Origin: JBMNQH01 sp050944035
Lineage (GTDB): Bacteria > Bacillota > Clostridia > Oscillospirales > Oscillospiraceae
NCBI GenBank assembly: GCA_050944035.1
Contig: JBMNQH010000007.1
Span: 1 to 64,000 of the forward strand
Reading direction: 5' to 3'
DNA length: 64,000 nt
The notes under the pieces were generated by a model, which was not told the DNA's origin, searched no databases, and saw nothing but the letters and a program-made list of their open reading frames with translations. This document shows, piece by piece, positions 1 through 6,891 of the stretch (the first letter of the stretch is position 1; each line of letters opens with the position of its first letter). The position numbers and the translations under genes were made by a program.

Positions 1-543
1 ACACCGTCTTACTGGTATGCGCACTATGGCGATCTTCTGTATCTGGATCAGCTGCTGGAGAGAGCCGCAACTGTGCTGACAGTCTACGGCAATCCGGTGG
101 GGAGTGTATCGGAAGCATTGGAGAATCTTACCGCGCTTGGCGTCATCAACACGCCGGAGTATTGGAAAAAGAACTACAGCACTGTGAAGTATCTGGATTT
201 GCTGCTGATGGCCATGGGCGGTTGTACCGGTTACACACAGGCGCAGTTTATCCGGGATGTGCAGGCTGCGCTTGGCGTGGGGGTGGACGGCATCGCCGGA
301 CGGGTGACGCTGGGTGCAACCCCGACGGTATCCAATGAAAAAAACAGCCGACATATGGTGGTGCAGTATGTACAGAAGTATCTGTATGCGCTGGGGTATA
401 TTGAAGTCGGCATGGCGGATGGCATTGCCGGGACGAAGTTTGAGCAGGCAGTGCGGAACTTTCAGGCGGCGAACGGCTGTGTGATCGATGGAGAGATTAC
501 GGCGGGGGCGAAAACGTGGAAGAAGCTGCTGGGGATGGAGTAA
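1..543 (+). CDS. Peptidoglycan-binding protein, C-terminal part (5' end outside window)
   Basis: The frame is open from base 1 to the TAA at 541-543, so this is the last 180 codons of a longer gene. The apparent GTG at 73 is internal. The segment has a tryptophan/tyrosine-rich stretch (TPSYWYAHYGD, then GVINTPEYW) and then two degenerate PG_binding_1 repeats, roughly residues 100-178, with VQAALGVGVDGIAGRVT and YLYALGYIEVGMADGIAG as the hallmark turns. Such modules usually sit at the C-terminus of endolysins, amidases and spore-cortex hydrolases and bind cell-wall peptidoglycan. The catalytic domain lies upstream, so the enzyme type cannot be stated; a phage lysin or a housekeeping autolysin are both possible. 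Confidence 0.75.
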   Translation, partial: TPSYWYAHYGDLLYLDQLLERAATVLTVYGNPVGSVSEALENLTALGVINTPEYWKKNYSTVKYLDLLLMAMGGCTGYTQAQFIRDVQAALGVGVDGIAGRVTLGATPTVSNEKNSRHMVVQYVQKYLYALGYIEVGMADGIAGTKFEQAVRNFQAANGCVIDGEITAGAKTWKKLLGME

Positions 544-548
544 AACGA

Positions 549-576
549 TTGACACAATTGTATAAAGTGTTATACT
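549..576 (+). promoter_or_regulatory. Sigma-A-type promoter of the small RNA unit
   Basis: TTGACA at 549-554 and TATACT at 571-576 are separated by 16 bp, directly after the stop codon of the upstream gene. Nothing downstream looks like a protein gene on this strand, so the promoter appears to drive an untranslated RNA. Confidence 0.65.
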
Positions 577-582
577 ATAATT

Positions 583-715
583 AGTAATACCGGTAGGCCT
601 CTTGGAAACTACGCACACTTGTCGGTGATAGGAAAAGGTGAAACCTCGCAACAAGAGGTGTGCTACAAAAAGAACAGCCCTCTGGATCGTATCGATCTGG
701 AGGGCTGGTTTGTTT
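583..715 (+). ncRNA. Candidate independent small RNA, about 130 nt
   Basis: A promoter at 549-576 and a terminator at 675-715 frame about 130 bases without a convincing reading frame. The body can fold in two competing ways. CCTCTTG (598-604) pairs with CAAGAGG (652-658), or GCACAC (613-618) pairs with GTGTGC (658-663) together with CTTG/CAAG (618-621/652-655). I do not recognise it as 6S, SRP or any riboswitch I know, and no plus-strand gene follows it. A small RNA is the simplest reading. A short frame starting at 619 exists but has no ribosome binding site and runs through the terminator. Confidence 0.5.
675..715 (+). terminator. Rho-independent terminator of the small RNA
   Basis: CAGCCCTC (675-682) pairs with GAGGGCTG (700-707), and an inner GATCG/CGATC stem (685-689/693-697) extends the hairpin. 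The T-rich tail TTTGTTTT follows. Confidence 0.75.
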
Positions 716-816
716 TATCAACGCTAGGATCAGATGTATTTACTGTGTATTTACTGTGTATTTTGTGGTGCTATTATGCGCTAATCTGTGCTATTTTGTG
801 TTATGATATAATGAAC

Positions 817-866
817 AAAAAAGCCTTGAAAATACTGGATTTTTCAGCATTTTCAAGGCTTTTTTA
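817..866. terminator. Bidirectional terminator, serves the tmRNA gene
   Basis: GCCTTGAAAAT (823-833) pairs with ATTTTCAAGGC (849-859). An A-run precedes the stem (817-822) and a T-run follows it (860-865), so it can stop transcription from either side. It lies just past the 3' end of tmRNA on the minus strand. The stretch between this and the small RNA terminator (716-816) is AT-rich and holds a short direct repeat of TTTACTGTGTA but no gene. Confidence 0.8.
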
Positions 867-868
867 AA

Positions 869-1237
869 TGGTGGAGGTGGGGGGAGTTGAACCCCCGTCC
901 GAAAGCGCTTTACCAGAAACCTCTCCGGGCGCAGGAGGTTATTTTACAGACCTGAAGTCTGTTGTTCCCGTTACAAGGGGCAAACCAACACGCCCCATCG
1001 TTTCGGTAGCTTCATTATGCATGGTACGCGCAAAGCTTAGCGTACGCACGGACGCCACTAATCGACGCCCTACATCCGGACCGTGGCCCTTCCAGAGAGG
1101 ACGGGAAGCCGTTAAGCGGCTACCAGTTCAAAAGAATCGTTGTTCTTTGATTTATAAAGGTTGCCCATTTTAAGGATGGTAGGCGCATCCGCCCGCTATT
1201 TCTGACTCCACACCCCCGTCGAAACCGGTACACCCCC
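869..1237 (-). ncRNA. ssrA: tmRNA (transfer-messenger RNA)
   Basis: The minus strand ends in the tRNA-like half: a T-arm GTTCAAC block and an acceptor tail CACCTCCACCA whose CCA maps to 869-871. The 5' end GGGGGTG (1231-1237) pairs with CACCTCC to form the acceptor stem, giving 369 nt, a normal length. The mRNA-like part encodes a tag ending KNNDSFELVAA followed by TAA (near 1110); the AA end is the usual ClpXP-type degron. tmRNA rescues ribosomes stalled on broken mRNAs together with SmpB, whose gene lies about 590 bp upstream on the same strand. The exact resume codon cannot be set by eye. Confidence 0.95.
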
Positions 1238-1294
1238 ATGAAACCACCCCTGTTTTTGAGGAGTGGTATGGAAAAAGGGGAAGTGTGTAATAAA

Positions 1295-1822
1295 CTAGCG
1301 ATCTCTGCTCTTTTCCGGTGCAGGATAAGCAACGCCAAAGGTTTCAACCGTAACCTTTTTCATAATCTGGGGCTGTACCGGTCTGTCATTTCGATCGCAT
1401 TTTGTGGAAGCAATGGCATCAACAACATCCATGCCATCGGTCACCTTGCCGAATGCTGCATACTGACCGTCAAGATGCGATGCATTTTCATGCATGATGA
1501 AAAACTGGCTGCCAGCGGAGTCGGGGTGCATGGCGCGTGCCATGGAGAGAACACCGCGGGTATGCTTGAGATCATTGGGGAAGCCGTTGTACGAAAACTC
1601 GCCCTCGATGCAATAGCCGGGACCACCGGTTCCGGTACCGAGCGGACAACCCCCCTGAATCATAAAGCCGGGAATAACGCGATGGAACCCAATGCCATCA
1701 TAGAAACCCTGGTTGATGAGTGCAATAAAATTGTTGACAGAGTTCGGAGCAATTTCGGGATACAGTTCTGCGGTGATAATGCCACCGTCCATCATTTCAA
1801 TCGTAACTACAGGATTGGACAT
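1295..1822 (-). CDS. Cyclophilin-type peptidyl-prolyl cis-trans isomerase
   Basis: This 175-residue protein is a single cyclophilin domain of the short bacterial cytosolic type; no signal peptide is present. It catalyses proline cis-trans isomerisation in protein folding. The active-site block FHRVIPGFMIQGG lies at residues 46-58, with the catalytic Arg at 48. The GSQFFI motif (104-109) and HLDGQYAAFGKV (116-127) are also conserved. It ends with a short charged tail. It lies 3 bp downstream of smpB, so the two are probably co-transcribed. Confidence 0.93.
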   Translation of the reverse strand: MSNPVVTIEMMDGGIITAELYPEIAPNSVNNFIALINQGFYDGIGFHRVIPGFMIQGGCPLGTGTGGPGYCIEGEFSYNGFPNDLKHTRGVLSMARAMHPDSAGSQFFIMHENASHLDGQYAAFGKVTDGMDVVDAIASTKCDRNDRPVQPQIMKKVTVETFGVAYPAPEKSRDR

Positions 1823-1825
1823 GGA

Positions 1826-2293
1826 TCAATACCTCTCTTTCAGTGTTCGGTCTATTTCACGTTTCGCGTCGCGCACTGCGGCGGAAGCACGTTTATCATG
1901 GAGCTTTTTGCCCTTGCAGAGGCCGAGCTCAACTTTTACGCGGCTGTCTTTAAAATACAGGGAGAGAGGGATTAAAGCGACACCCTCCTGCATGATGCGG
2001 CTGTTCAGACGCAAAATCTCGCGCCTGTGCATCAAAAGCCGACGGATACGAACGGGATCGCGGTTGAAGATATTTCCCTTTTCATAGGGACTGATATGCA
2101 TCCCGCGGACAAACAGTTCACCGTCCTTGATCGTACAAAAAGCATCCTTGAGGTTGACTGTTCCCTGGCGGATAGATTTGACTTCGGTGCCAAAGAGCTC
2201 GATGCCTGCTTCAAAGCGCTCCAGGACGAAATAATCATGAAATGCTTTTTTGTTGGCGCAAATCTGCTTTACACCCCTTGCTCTGGGAGACAT
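1826..2293 (-). CDS. smpB: SsrA-binding protein SmpB
   Basis: At 155 residues this is the standard length of SmpB, which binds the tRNA-like half of tmRNA, mimics the missing anticodon arm and delivers it to stalled ribosomes. Conserved features are FGTEVKSIR (34-42), HISPYEKGN (66-74) and the basic C-terminal tail (KGKKLHDKR and the final KERY) that enters the mRNA channel. The ssrA gene lies downstream of it on the same strand with one cyclophilin gene between, so both partners of trans-translation are encoded within 1.5 kb. Confidence 0.97.
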   Translation of the reverse strand: MSPRARGVKQICANKKAFHDYFVLERFEAGIELFGTEVKSIRQGTVNLKDAFCTIKDGELFVRGMHISPYEKGNIFNRDPVRIRRLLMHRREILRLNSRIMQEGVALIPLSLYFKDSRVKVELGLCKGKKLHDKRASAAVRDAKREIDRTLKERY

Positions 2294-2353
2294 CTGCTCA
2301 CCTCTTTCTGTCGGCTTCTATATTAGATCATAATACACATTTTACCACATCTG

Positions 2354-2860
2354 TCAAGAGAATAGGAGTGGAACGGAAGAAAATTTTTCCAACAATACTG
2401 TCATAGCATCATCAACAATAAGCGGGTTGCCCTGTTCATTAAGATGGGCGGCTTCCAGTGCGGAGCAGGAAAATGCTTCAGCAAATTCATAGAGAGGAGC
2501 TGGCAGGCTTGTGGTTCCCCTTCTTACAAAGAGCAGATAATCCCCATCATCGTATGTAAGAGAGGAAGGCAGAGGAGTGGGACAAAGAGAAACCGCGGCA
2601 AGCAGCTCTTCGAATTCTGAAAAGCGGAAGCAGACGAGGCCGAAGCGTGCGGGATGTGCCAGAAGAAAATAGTGTTCACCGTGTTGATAGAGTTCCGCGT
2701 CGATATCTGGCCAAGGGTCTTTTCCGTGGGAGAGCAGGGCATTTTGTACCAGCGTACGCACTTCCTGTTCGGTAAATTGTTCAGAAATCCCGAGTGTTTC
2801 CAACTCTTCAGAGGAGAAGGACAGCGCGACAGCACGATCTGTAATGGTATCCTGAATCAT
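2354..2860 (-). CDS. Probable MecA/YpbH-like adaptor protein
   Basis: A 168-residue acidic soluble protein. The middle and C-terminal parts (about 67-160) show the alternating pattern of the MecA C-terminal domain: an FLLAHPARFGLVCFRF strand, a helix, DDGDYLLFVRR, then LYEFAEAFSCSA and a closing helix. MecA delivers substrates to the ClpC protease in Firmicutes and represses competence in Bacillus. The N-terminal part is short compared with B. subtilis MecA (about 218 residues) and the match is by pattern only, so the function is inferred. It lies 60 bp upstream of smpB on the same strand. Confidence 0.55.
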   Translation of the reverse strand: MIQDTITDRAVALSFSSEELETLGISEQFTEQEVRTLVQNALLSHGKDPWPDIDAELYQHGEHYFLLAHPARFGLVCFRFSEFEELLAAVSLCPTPLPSSLTYDDGDYLLFVRRGTTSLPAPLYEFAEAFSCSALEAAHLNEQGNPLIVDDAMTVLLEKFSSVPLLFS

Positions 2861-2978
2861 AAGGATTCTCCTTTGCTGTTTTAATAAGATATCATGATTA
2901 TACGCTGATCGGAGGACGCAGACCAGTCCAAAAAACTTGGAAATTCAATGGGAAATATTAGAAATCAGGCATTTCTTA

Positions 2979-3007
2979 TTGGAAAAGCATTCAGATTATG
3001 CTATAAT
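2979..3007 (+). promoter_or_regulatory. Promoter of the Nudix hydrolase gene
   Basis: TTGGAA (2979-2984) and TATAAT (3002-3007) are spaced by exactly 17 bp, 46 bp before the proposed GTG start. Confidence 0.65.
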
Positions 3008-3052
3008 TAACCATAATTATGCACAGTTGGCAAAAGAATGGAGGATCCGTTC

Positions 3053-3592
3053 GTGGAATATATAGAGAAAGCAATTCGAAGAATTAATGAATATCATGGT
3101 GTGATTGTTGATGTGGAAATGGATCAGGTTCAGCTTCCAGATGGTAGTCTTACGTTTCGTGAGGTTGTCCGGCATCCCGGCGGCGTTGCAGTGCTCCCCG
3201 TTGATGAAGAAGGCAATGCCTATTGTGTGAAGCAGTATCGCTATGCCTTTGCGCAGACAATTCTGGAAGTTCCGGCTGGCAAACAAGAGCCGGGTGAGGC
3301 TCCTATTCTGACTGCTGCCCGTGAACTTTCAGAAGAGACGGGGATTGTAGCTGAACATCTGATTGACCTCGGCGAAGTTTATGCATCGCCAGGCTGTTTC
3401 TCAGAGACATTGCATCTTTATTTTGGCACAGATCTTAAGTTCGAAGCAGCCCATCTCGATGAGGGCGAATTTCTGGATGTAGTAAAGATTCCATTTGATA
3501 AGTTATTGGATATGGTTCTGTCAAATGAGGTTCGGGATGGCAAGACAGTGGCAGCCGTTCTGAAGGCTGCGTATTATCTTCAAAAGCGCTGA
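3053..3592 (+). CDS. nudF: Nudix hydrolase, ADP-ribose pyrophosphatase type
   Basis: This 179-residue protein carries the Nudix box GxxxxxARELSEETGI (about residues 83-100), which binds Mg and the diphosphate. The upstream VPAGKQEPGE stretch and the EVYASPGCFSETLHLY segment are typical of ADP-ribose pyrophosphatases, which split ADP-ribose to AMP and ribose 5-phosphate. The longest frame begins with ATG at 3038, but that ATG overlaps the GGAGG ribosome binding site (3040-3044). The GTG at 3053 is 8 bp past that site and gives the usual N-terminus VEYIEKAIRR, so I use it. Substrate identity is inferred from family resemblance. Confidence 0.88.
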   Translation: MEYIEKAIRRINEYHGVIVDVEMDQVQLPDGSLTFREVVRHPGGVAVLPVDEEGNAYCVKQYRYAFAQTILEVPAGKQEPGEAPILTAARELSEETGIVAEHLIDLGEVYASPGCFSETLHLYFGTDLKFEAAHLDEGEFLDVVKIPFDKLLDMVLSNEVRDGKTVAAVLKAAYYLQKR

Positions 3593-3915
3593 TGCGCACA
3601 ATTGCTGGGCGTTTGTAATAAAATAGGGTACAGCATGGGGCAGGGGATTTTGCTCTTTTTGGCGGATTGGCAAAAATATGACACAAATTACCGGGAAATT
3701 GATGAAAGACCGGGAAAAAATAAGAAATATAATCATAGCATTTTATTTTATAGAGTGCTATAATCAAAAGAAGTGTTTACATAATGGAGAATCTGTAAGG
3801 GTTCTTCTGTGTTTTTGAGATGATGACGCTCCTGGCCATGGTTGTTTGTGGCAACCTGCGGGTACAATAAATAGAAAGAAACCTAAATCATGTTATGATT
3901 GGAAAGGTGTATTGC
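3593..3915 (+). other. AT-rich intergenic region before murA
   Basis: No convincing gene is present. A TATAAT (3759-3764) without a good -35 may be the murA promoter. Near 3850 GGTTG and CAACC can form a small hairpin. A 16-codon frame from 3820 lacks a ribosome binding site and is not called. Confidence 0.4.
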
Positions 3916-5220
3916 GTGGATAAATATATTATCAAGGGGGGCAAACCTCTTTATGGTGAAGTAGAGATCAGTGGTGCAAAAAATGCTGCAGTTGCGATTA
4001 TTCCCGCCGCACTTCTGGTTGATGGGGTTTGCAGGATCGAAAATATTCCCCAGATAAGTGACACCGATATGTTATTGAGCATCCTGACACATTTGGGTGC
4101 CAAAATTAAACTTGTGAACAAAACAACAATGGATATTGACTGCACAACAGTGCGTCAGGCCGATGCGCCATTTGAGCTGATGCGTAAGATTCGTGCATCT
4201 TATTATCTGATTGGCTCTATGCTGGGACGATTTGGCTATGCCAAGACGACCATGCCCGGCGGCTGTAATTTTGGTGTGCGTCCCATCGACCAGCATGTCA
4301 AAGGCATGAAGGCACTGGGAGCGGAAGTTGAGGTCAAGAACGGTTTTGTTTATGCAGAAGTTCCCAATGGCCGTTTACAGGGAACAGATATTTATCTCGA
4401 CAAGGTTTCTGTTGGTGCAACCATGAATATTATGATTGCCGCAGCAACCGCAGAAGGAACAACGGTAATTGAAAATGCTGCCAAAGAGCCCCACATTGTG
4501 GATCTTGCAAACTTTTTGAATTCCATGGGTGCCGATGTTCGTGGTGCCGGTACGGATAGCATTAAGATCAAGGGCGTAGAAAAGCTGCACGGCGGTACTT
4601 ATTCTATCATTCCGGATCAAATCGAGGCAGGCACCTATATGACAGCAGTTGCGGCGACTGGCGGAGAGATCCTGATTAAGAACGTGATCCCGAAGCATCT
4701 TGATTGTATCAGCGCCAAGCTGAAGGAGATGGGTGTTACCGTAGAAAATAAGGGGGATGCCGTGTTGGTTCGGCGTGAGAAACCGCTGGTTCGTGCCAAT
4801 GTAAAAACATTGCCCTATCCCGGCTTTCCGACGGATATGCAGCCGCAGATCAGTGTGGTGCTGTGTCTGGCGCAGGGTACCAGTGTTGTGACGGAAGGCG
4901 TGTGGGATAACCGTTATCGCTATGTCAGTGAACTGAAGAAGATGGGGGCACAGATCCAGGTGGATGGAAAAACCGCAATTATCGAAGGGGTTGACCATTT
5001 GAGCGGTTCGGTTGTGACATCCTGCGACCTCAGAGCTGGGGCGGCGGTTGTGATTGCCGGCCTCTGTGCAACTGGTGTTACAACTGTAGAGGATATTCAA
5101 TATATTGAGCGTGGGTATCAGGATATTGTCGGGAAATTGCGCAGTCTCGGTGCGGATATCGTTATGATGTCGGAACCGGATCCTGTCGAAACGACAGTCC
5201 TGGAGACCAGCATCAGCTGA
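3916..5220 (+). CDS. murA: UDP-N-acetylglucosamine 1-carboxyvinyltransferase
   Basis: MurA performs the first committed step of peptidoglycan synthesis, transferring enolpyruvate from PEP to UDP-GlcNAc in the cytosol. The 434-residue product has the family's inside-out alpha/beta fold. The N-terminal motif GGKPLYGEVEISGAKNAAV holds the catalytic Lys and Asn, and the active-site loop PGGCNFGVRPID contains the Cys (about 117) that fosfomycin alkylates. An upstream ATG (3895) is in frame, but GGAAAGG (3901-3907) is best placed for the GTG at 3916, which gives the standard start DKYIIKGG. It heads a run of plus-strand genes to 8608. Confidence 0.96.
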   Translation: MDKYIIKGGKPLYGEVEISGAKNAAVAIIPAALLVDGVCRIENIPQISDTDMLLSILTHLGAKIKLVNKTTMDIDCTTVRQADAPFELMRKIRASYYLIGSMLGRFGYAKTTMPGGCNFGVRPIDQHVKGMKALGAEVEVKNGFVYAEVPNGRLQGTDIYLDKVSVGATMNIMIAAATAEGTTVIENAAKEPHIVDLANFLNSMGADVRGAGTDSIKIKGVEKLHGGTYSIIPDQIEAGTYMTAVAATGGEILIKNVIPKHLDCISAKLKEMGVTVENKGDAVLVRREKPLVRANVKTLPYPGFPTDMQPQISVVLCLAQGTSVVTEGVWDNRYRYVSELKKMGAQIQVDGKTAIIEGVDHLSGSVVTSCDLRAGAAVVIAGLCATGVTTVEDIQYIERGYQDIVGKLRSLGADIVMMSEPDPVETTVLETSIS

Positions 5221-5242
5221 CAGATCTGACGAAAAAAGCATT

Positions 5243-6043
5243 ATGAGAATTTCTACTTTTGCCAGTGGCTCTTCGGGAAATTGTACGCTTGTAAGCACTG
5301 GCAGTACGCATATTCTGATTGATGCGGGCATATCAATGAGACGAATTGCAGCGAATCTGACCTGTACAGGTTTAAAACCTGCCGATATTGCAGGGGTATT
5401 GGTGACGCATGAACATAAAGATCACATCAACGGCATTGCCACGATGACAAAATACCATAAGATTCCGTTGTATGCACCACCAGGCGTAGCGGCCTGTTTG
5501 GCACGGGTTCCCGGAGCGGAACAATGTATTAAGCAAATTACACCAGGGGAAGCTTTTTGTATTGATGATGCGGAAATTCGCGCGTTTCATACCCCGCACG
5601 ACGTTCCGGAAAGTGTGGGGTATTCAATTCTCGCAGATCAGAAATTTGGGTTTTGTACCGATCTTGGTCATGTAACAGAGGAAGTTGCCCGTGGATTGGA
5701 GGGAAGCGATATTGTCATGATTGAAGCCAATCATGACCTGTCGATGCTTCGCCAGGGGCGCTATCCCTATTTTTTAAAACAACGGATTTTATCCGACCAT
5801 GGTCATCTTTCCAATCCGGATAGTGGGAAGTTGGCGCTTTGGCTGGCAAAGCATGGGACAAGGGCTGTTATTCTGGGGCATTTAAGCCAGGAAAATAATT
5901 TGCCAACTGTTGCACTACAGACTGTTTCCGAAGTACTGCAACATGGAGGTTGCGAACCTGGTAAAGATCTCAGTCTTTCTCTTGCACCGGCCGCAGAGCG
6001 GCATACGCTGATTGCAGAGGGGGATACCATATGCTTGGTATAA
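5243..6043 (+). CDS. walJ: MBL-fold metallohydrolase, WalJ/YycJ family
   Basis: This 266-residue protein starts with the WalJ signature FASGSSGNCTLV and has the metal-binding THEHKDHINGI motif (HxHxDH, about 54-64). Further ligands lie in HTPHDVPESVG, CTDLGHVTEE and ILGHLSQENN. WalJ-type proteins are cytosolic metallo-beta-lactamase-fold enzymes often found with the WalKR cell-wall regulators; nuclease activity has been proposed for the family. Here walKR is not next to it; instead it overlaps rlmH by 13 bp. That walJ-rlmH pairing also occurs near walKR loci in other Firmicutes. Confidence 0.85.
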   Translation: MRISTFASGSSGNCTLVSTGSTHILIDAGISMRRIAANLTCTGLKPADIAGVLVTHEHKDHINGIATMTKYHKIPLYAPPGVAACLARVPGAEQCIKQITPGEAFCIDDAEIRAFHTPHDVPESVGYSILADQKFGFCTDLGHVTEEVARGLEGSDIVMIEANHDLSMLRQGRYPYFLKQRILSDHGHLSNPDSGKLALWLAKHGTRAVILGHLSQENNLPTVALQTVSEVLQHGGCEPGKDLSLSLAPAAERHTLIAEGDTICLV

Positions 6044-6513
6044 AGCTCATCTGCATTGGAAAGATGAAGGAAAAATATTACATGGATGCAGTCGCTGAAT
6101 ATACGAAGCGTCTGCGTGTATATTGTAAGTTTGAACTTGTGGAATTGCCGGAATATCGCCTTAGTGATCATCCATCCGATAAGGAAATCGAGGCGGCACT
6201 GGAAAAAGAGGCATATGAGATAGAAAAGCAGATTCCACAGGGAGCGGCTGTCATTGCATTGTGCATTGAAGGACGCAAAAAGAGCAGTGTGGAACTGGCG
6301 AAGATGATGGAACAATGGGCTGCAACGGGCAAATCAAGATTGTGTTTTTTGATTGGTGGATCTTTTGGTATGCATGCTTCGATCAAGCAACGGGCAGATC
6401 TTCAGTTGTCCATGTCGGATATGACGTTTCCGCATCATCTTGCCCGTGTGATGTTGGTTGAGCAAATTTATCGGGGCTTTACAATTTGCGAAGGAACCCG
6501 ATATCACAAATAG
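6031..6513 (+). CDS. rlmH: 23S rRNA pseudouridine-1915 N3-methyltransferase
   Basis: RlmH is a SPOUT-fold methyltransferase that uses SAM to methylate pseudouridine 1915 in helix 69 of 23S rRNA. The 160-residue length is standard. The C-terminal trefoil-knot motif is clear: FLIGGSFGMH, then LSMSDMTFPHHLARVMLVEQIYRGF and the terminal GTRYHK. The start overlaps the end of the preceding MBL gene, which indicates translational coupling. Confidence 0.96.
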   Translation: MLGIKLICIGKMKEKYYMDAVAEYTKRLRVYCKFELVELPEYRLSDHPSDKEIEAALEKEAYEIEKQIPQGAAVIALCIEGRKKSSVELAKMMEQWAATGKSRLCFLIGGSFGMHASIKQRADLQLSMSDMTFPHHLARVMLVEQIYRGFTICEGTRYHK

Positions 6514-6528
6514 ATGGAGGTGTTTTCA

Positions 6529-6891
6529 ATGCGGCATCCCATAGAAGAGAACGAAATGGAAACAACCCAAAAAGAATCGAGTTTGCAATGGGGCCGAAAT
6601 CGTCGGGGAAATCTGATGGAGCGATGGCCGCTTGATGCAGAAGGAGAACCAGTTGCTCCAGTCTTTTTGGCACACCGTACATCCAATGATATGGCGGATG
6701 AAATGCTGGTCAATCTGCTGGAGGCTTATGGCATTCCAACATTACGGCAATACCCAAACGACGGAGAGTTTGGCAGGGTGATTATGGGAATCAGCGGAGG
6801 AGGCGCAGATGTCTACGTCCCCGAAACAGAGTATGAAGCTGCAATGGAGCTGCTGAATGGGGAGGTTATTGAAGATGACGAAGATAGTTGA
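6529..6891 (+). CDS. DUF2007-like small protein
   Basis: A 120-residue acidic soluble protein. The first 45 residues are charged and probably flexible (RWPLDAEGEPVAPVFL). The second half resembles the DUF2007 'putative signal transducing protein' fold, with a short strand-helix unit around DEMLVNLLEAYGIPTLRQY and a closing VPETEYEAAMELL. No biochemical role is known. An ATG at 6514 overlaps the GGAGGTG ribosome binding site (6516-6522), so the ATG at 6529 is preferred. It overlaps the next gene by 17 bp, suggesting co-translation with the phosphohexomutase. Confidence 0.65.
   Translation: MRHPIEENEMETTQKESSLQWGRNRRGNLMERWPLDAEGEPVAPVFLAHRTSNDMADEMLVNLLEAYGIPTLRQYPNDGEFGRVIMGISGGGADVYVPETEYEAAMELLNGEVIEDDEDS

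Noticed and set aside
1..543. Prophage remnant
   Set aside because: A peptidoglycan-binding C-terminus alone is not evidence of phage; no other phage gene is visible.
868..1173. Plus-strand ORF of 101 codons
   Set aside because: It is the complement of the tmRNA gene, which is well supported by its acceptor stem, T-arm and tag.
1238..1975. Plus-strand ORF of 245 codons over the cyclophilin and smpB genes
   Set aside because: It is antisense to two clear protein genes, has no ribosome binding site and matches no family.
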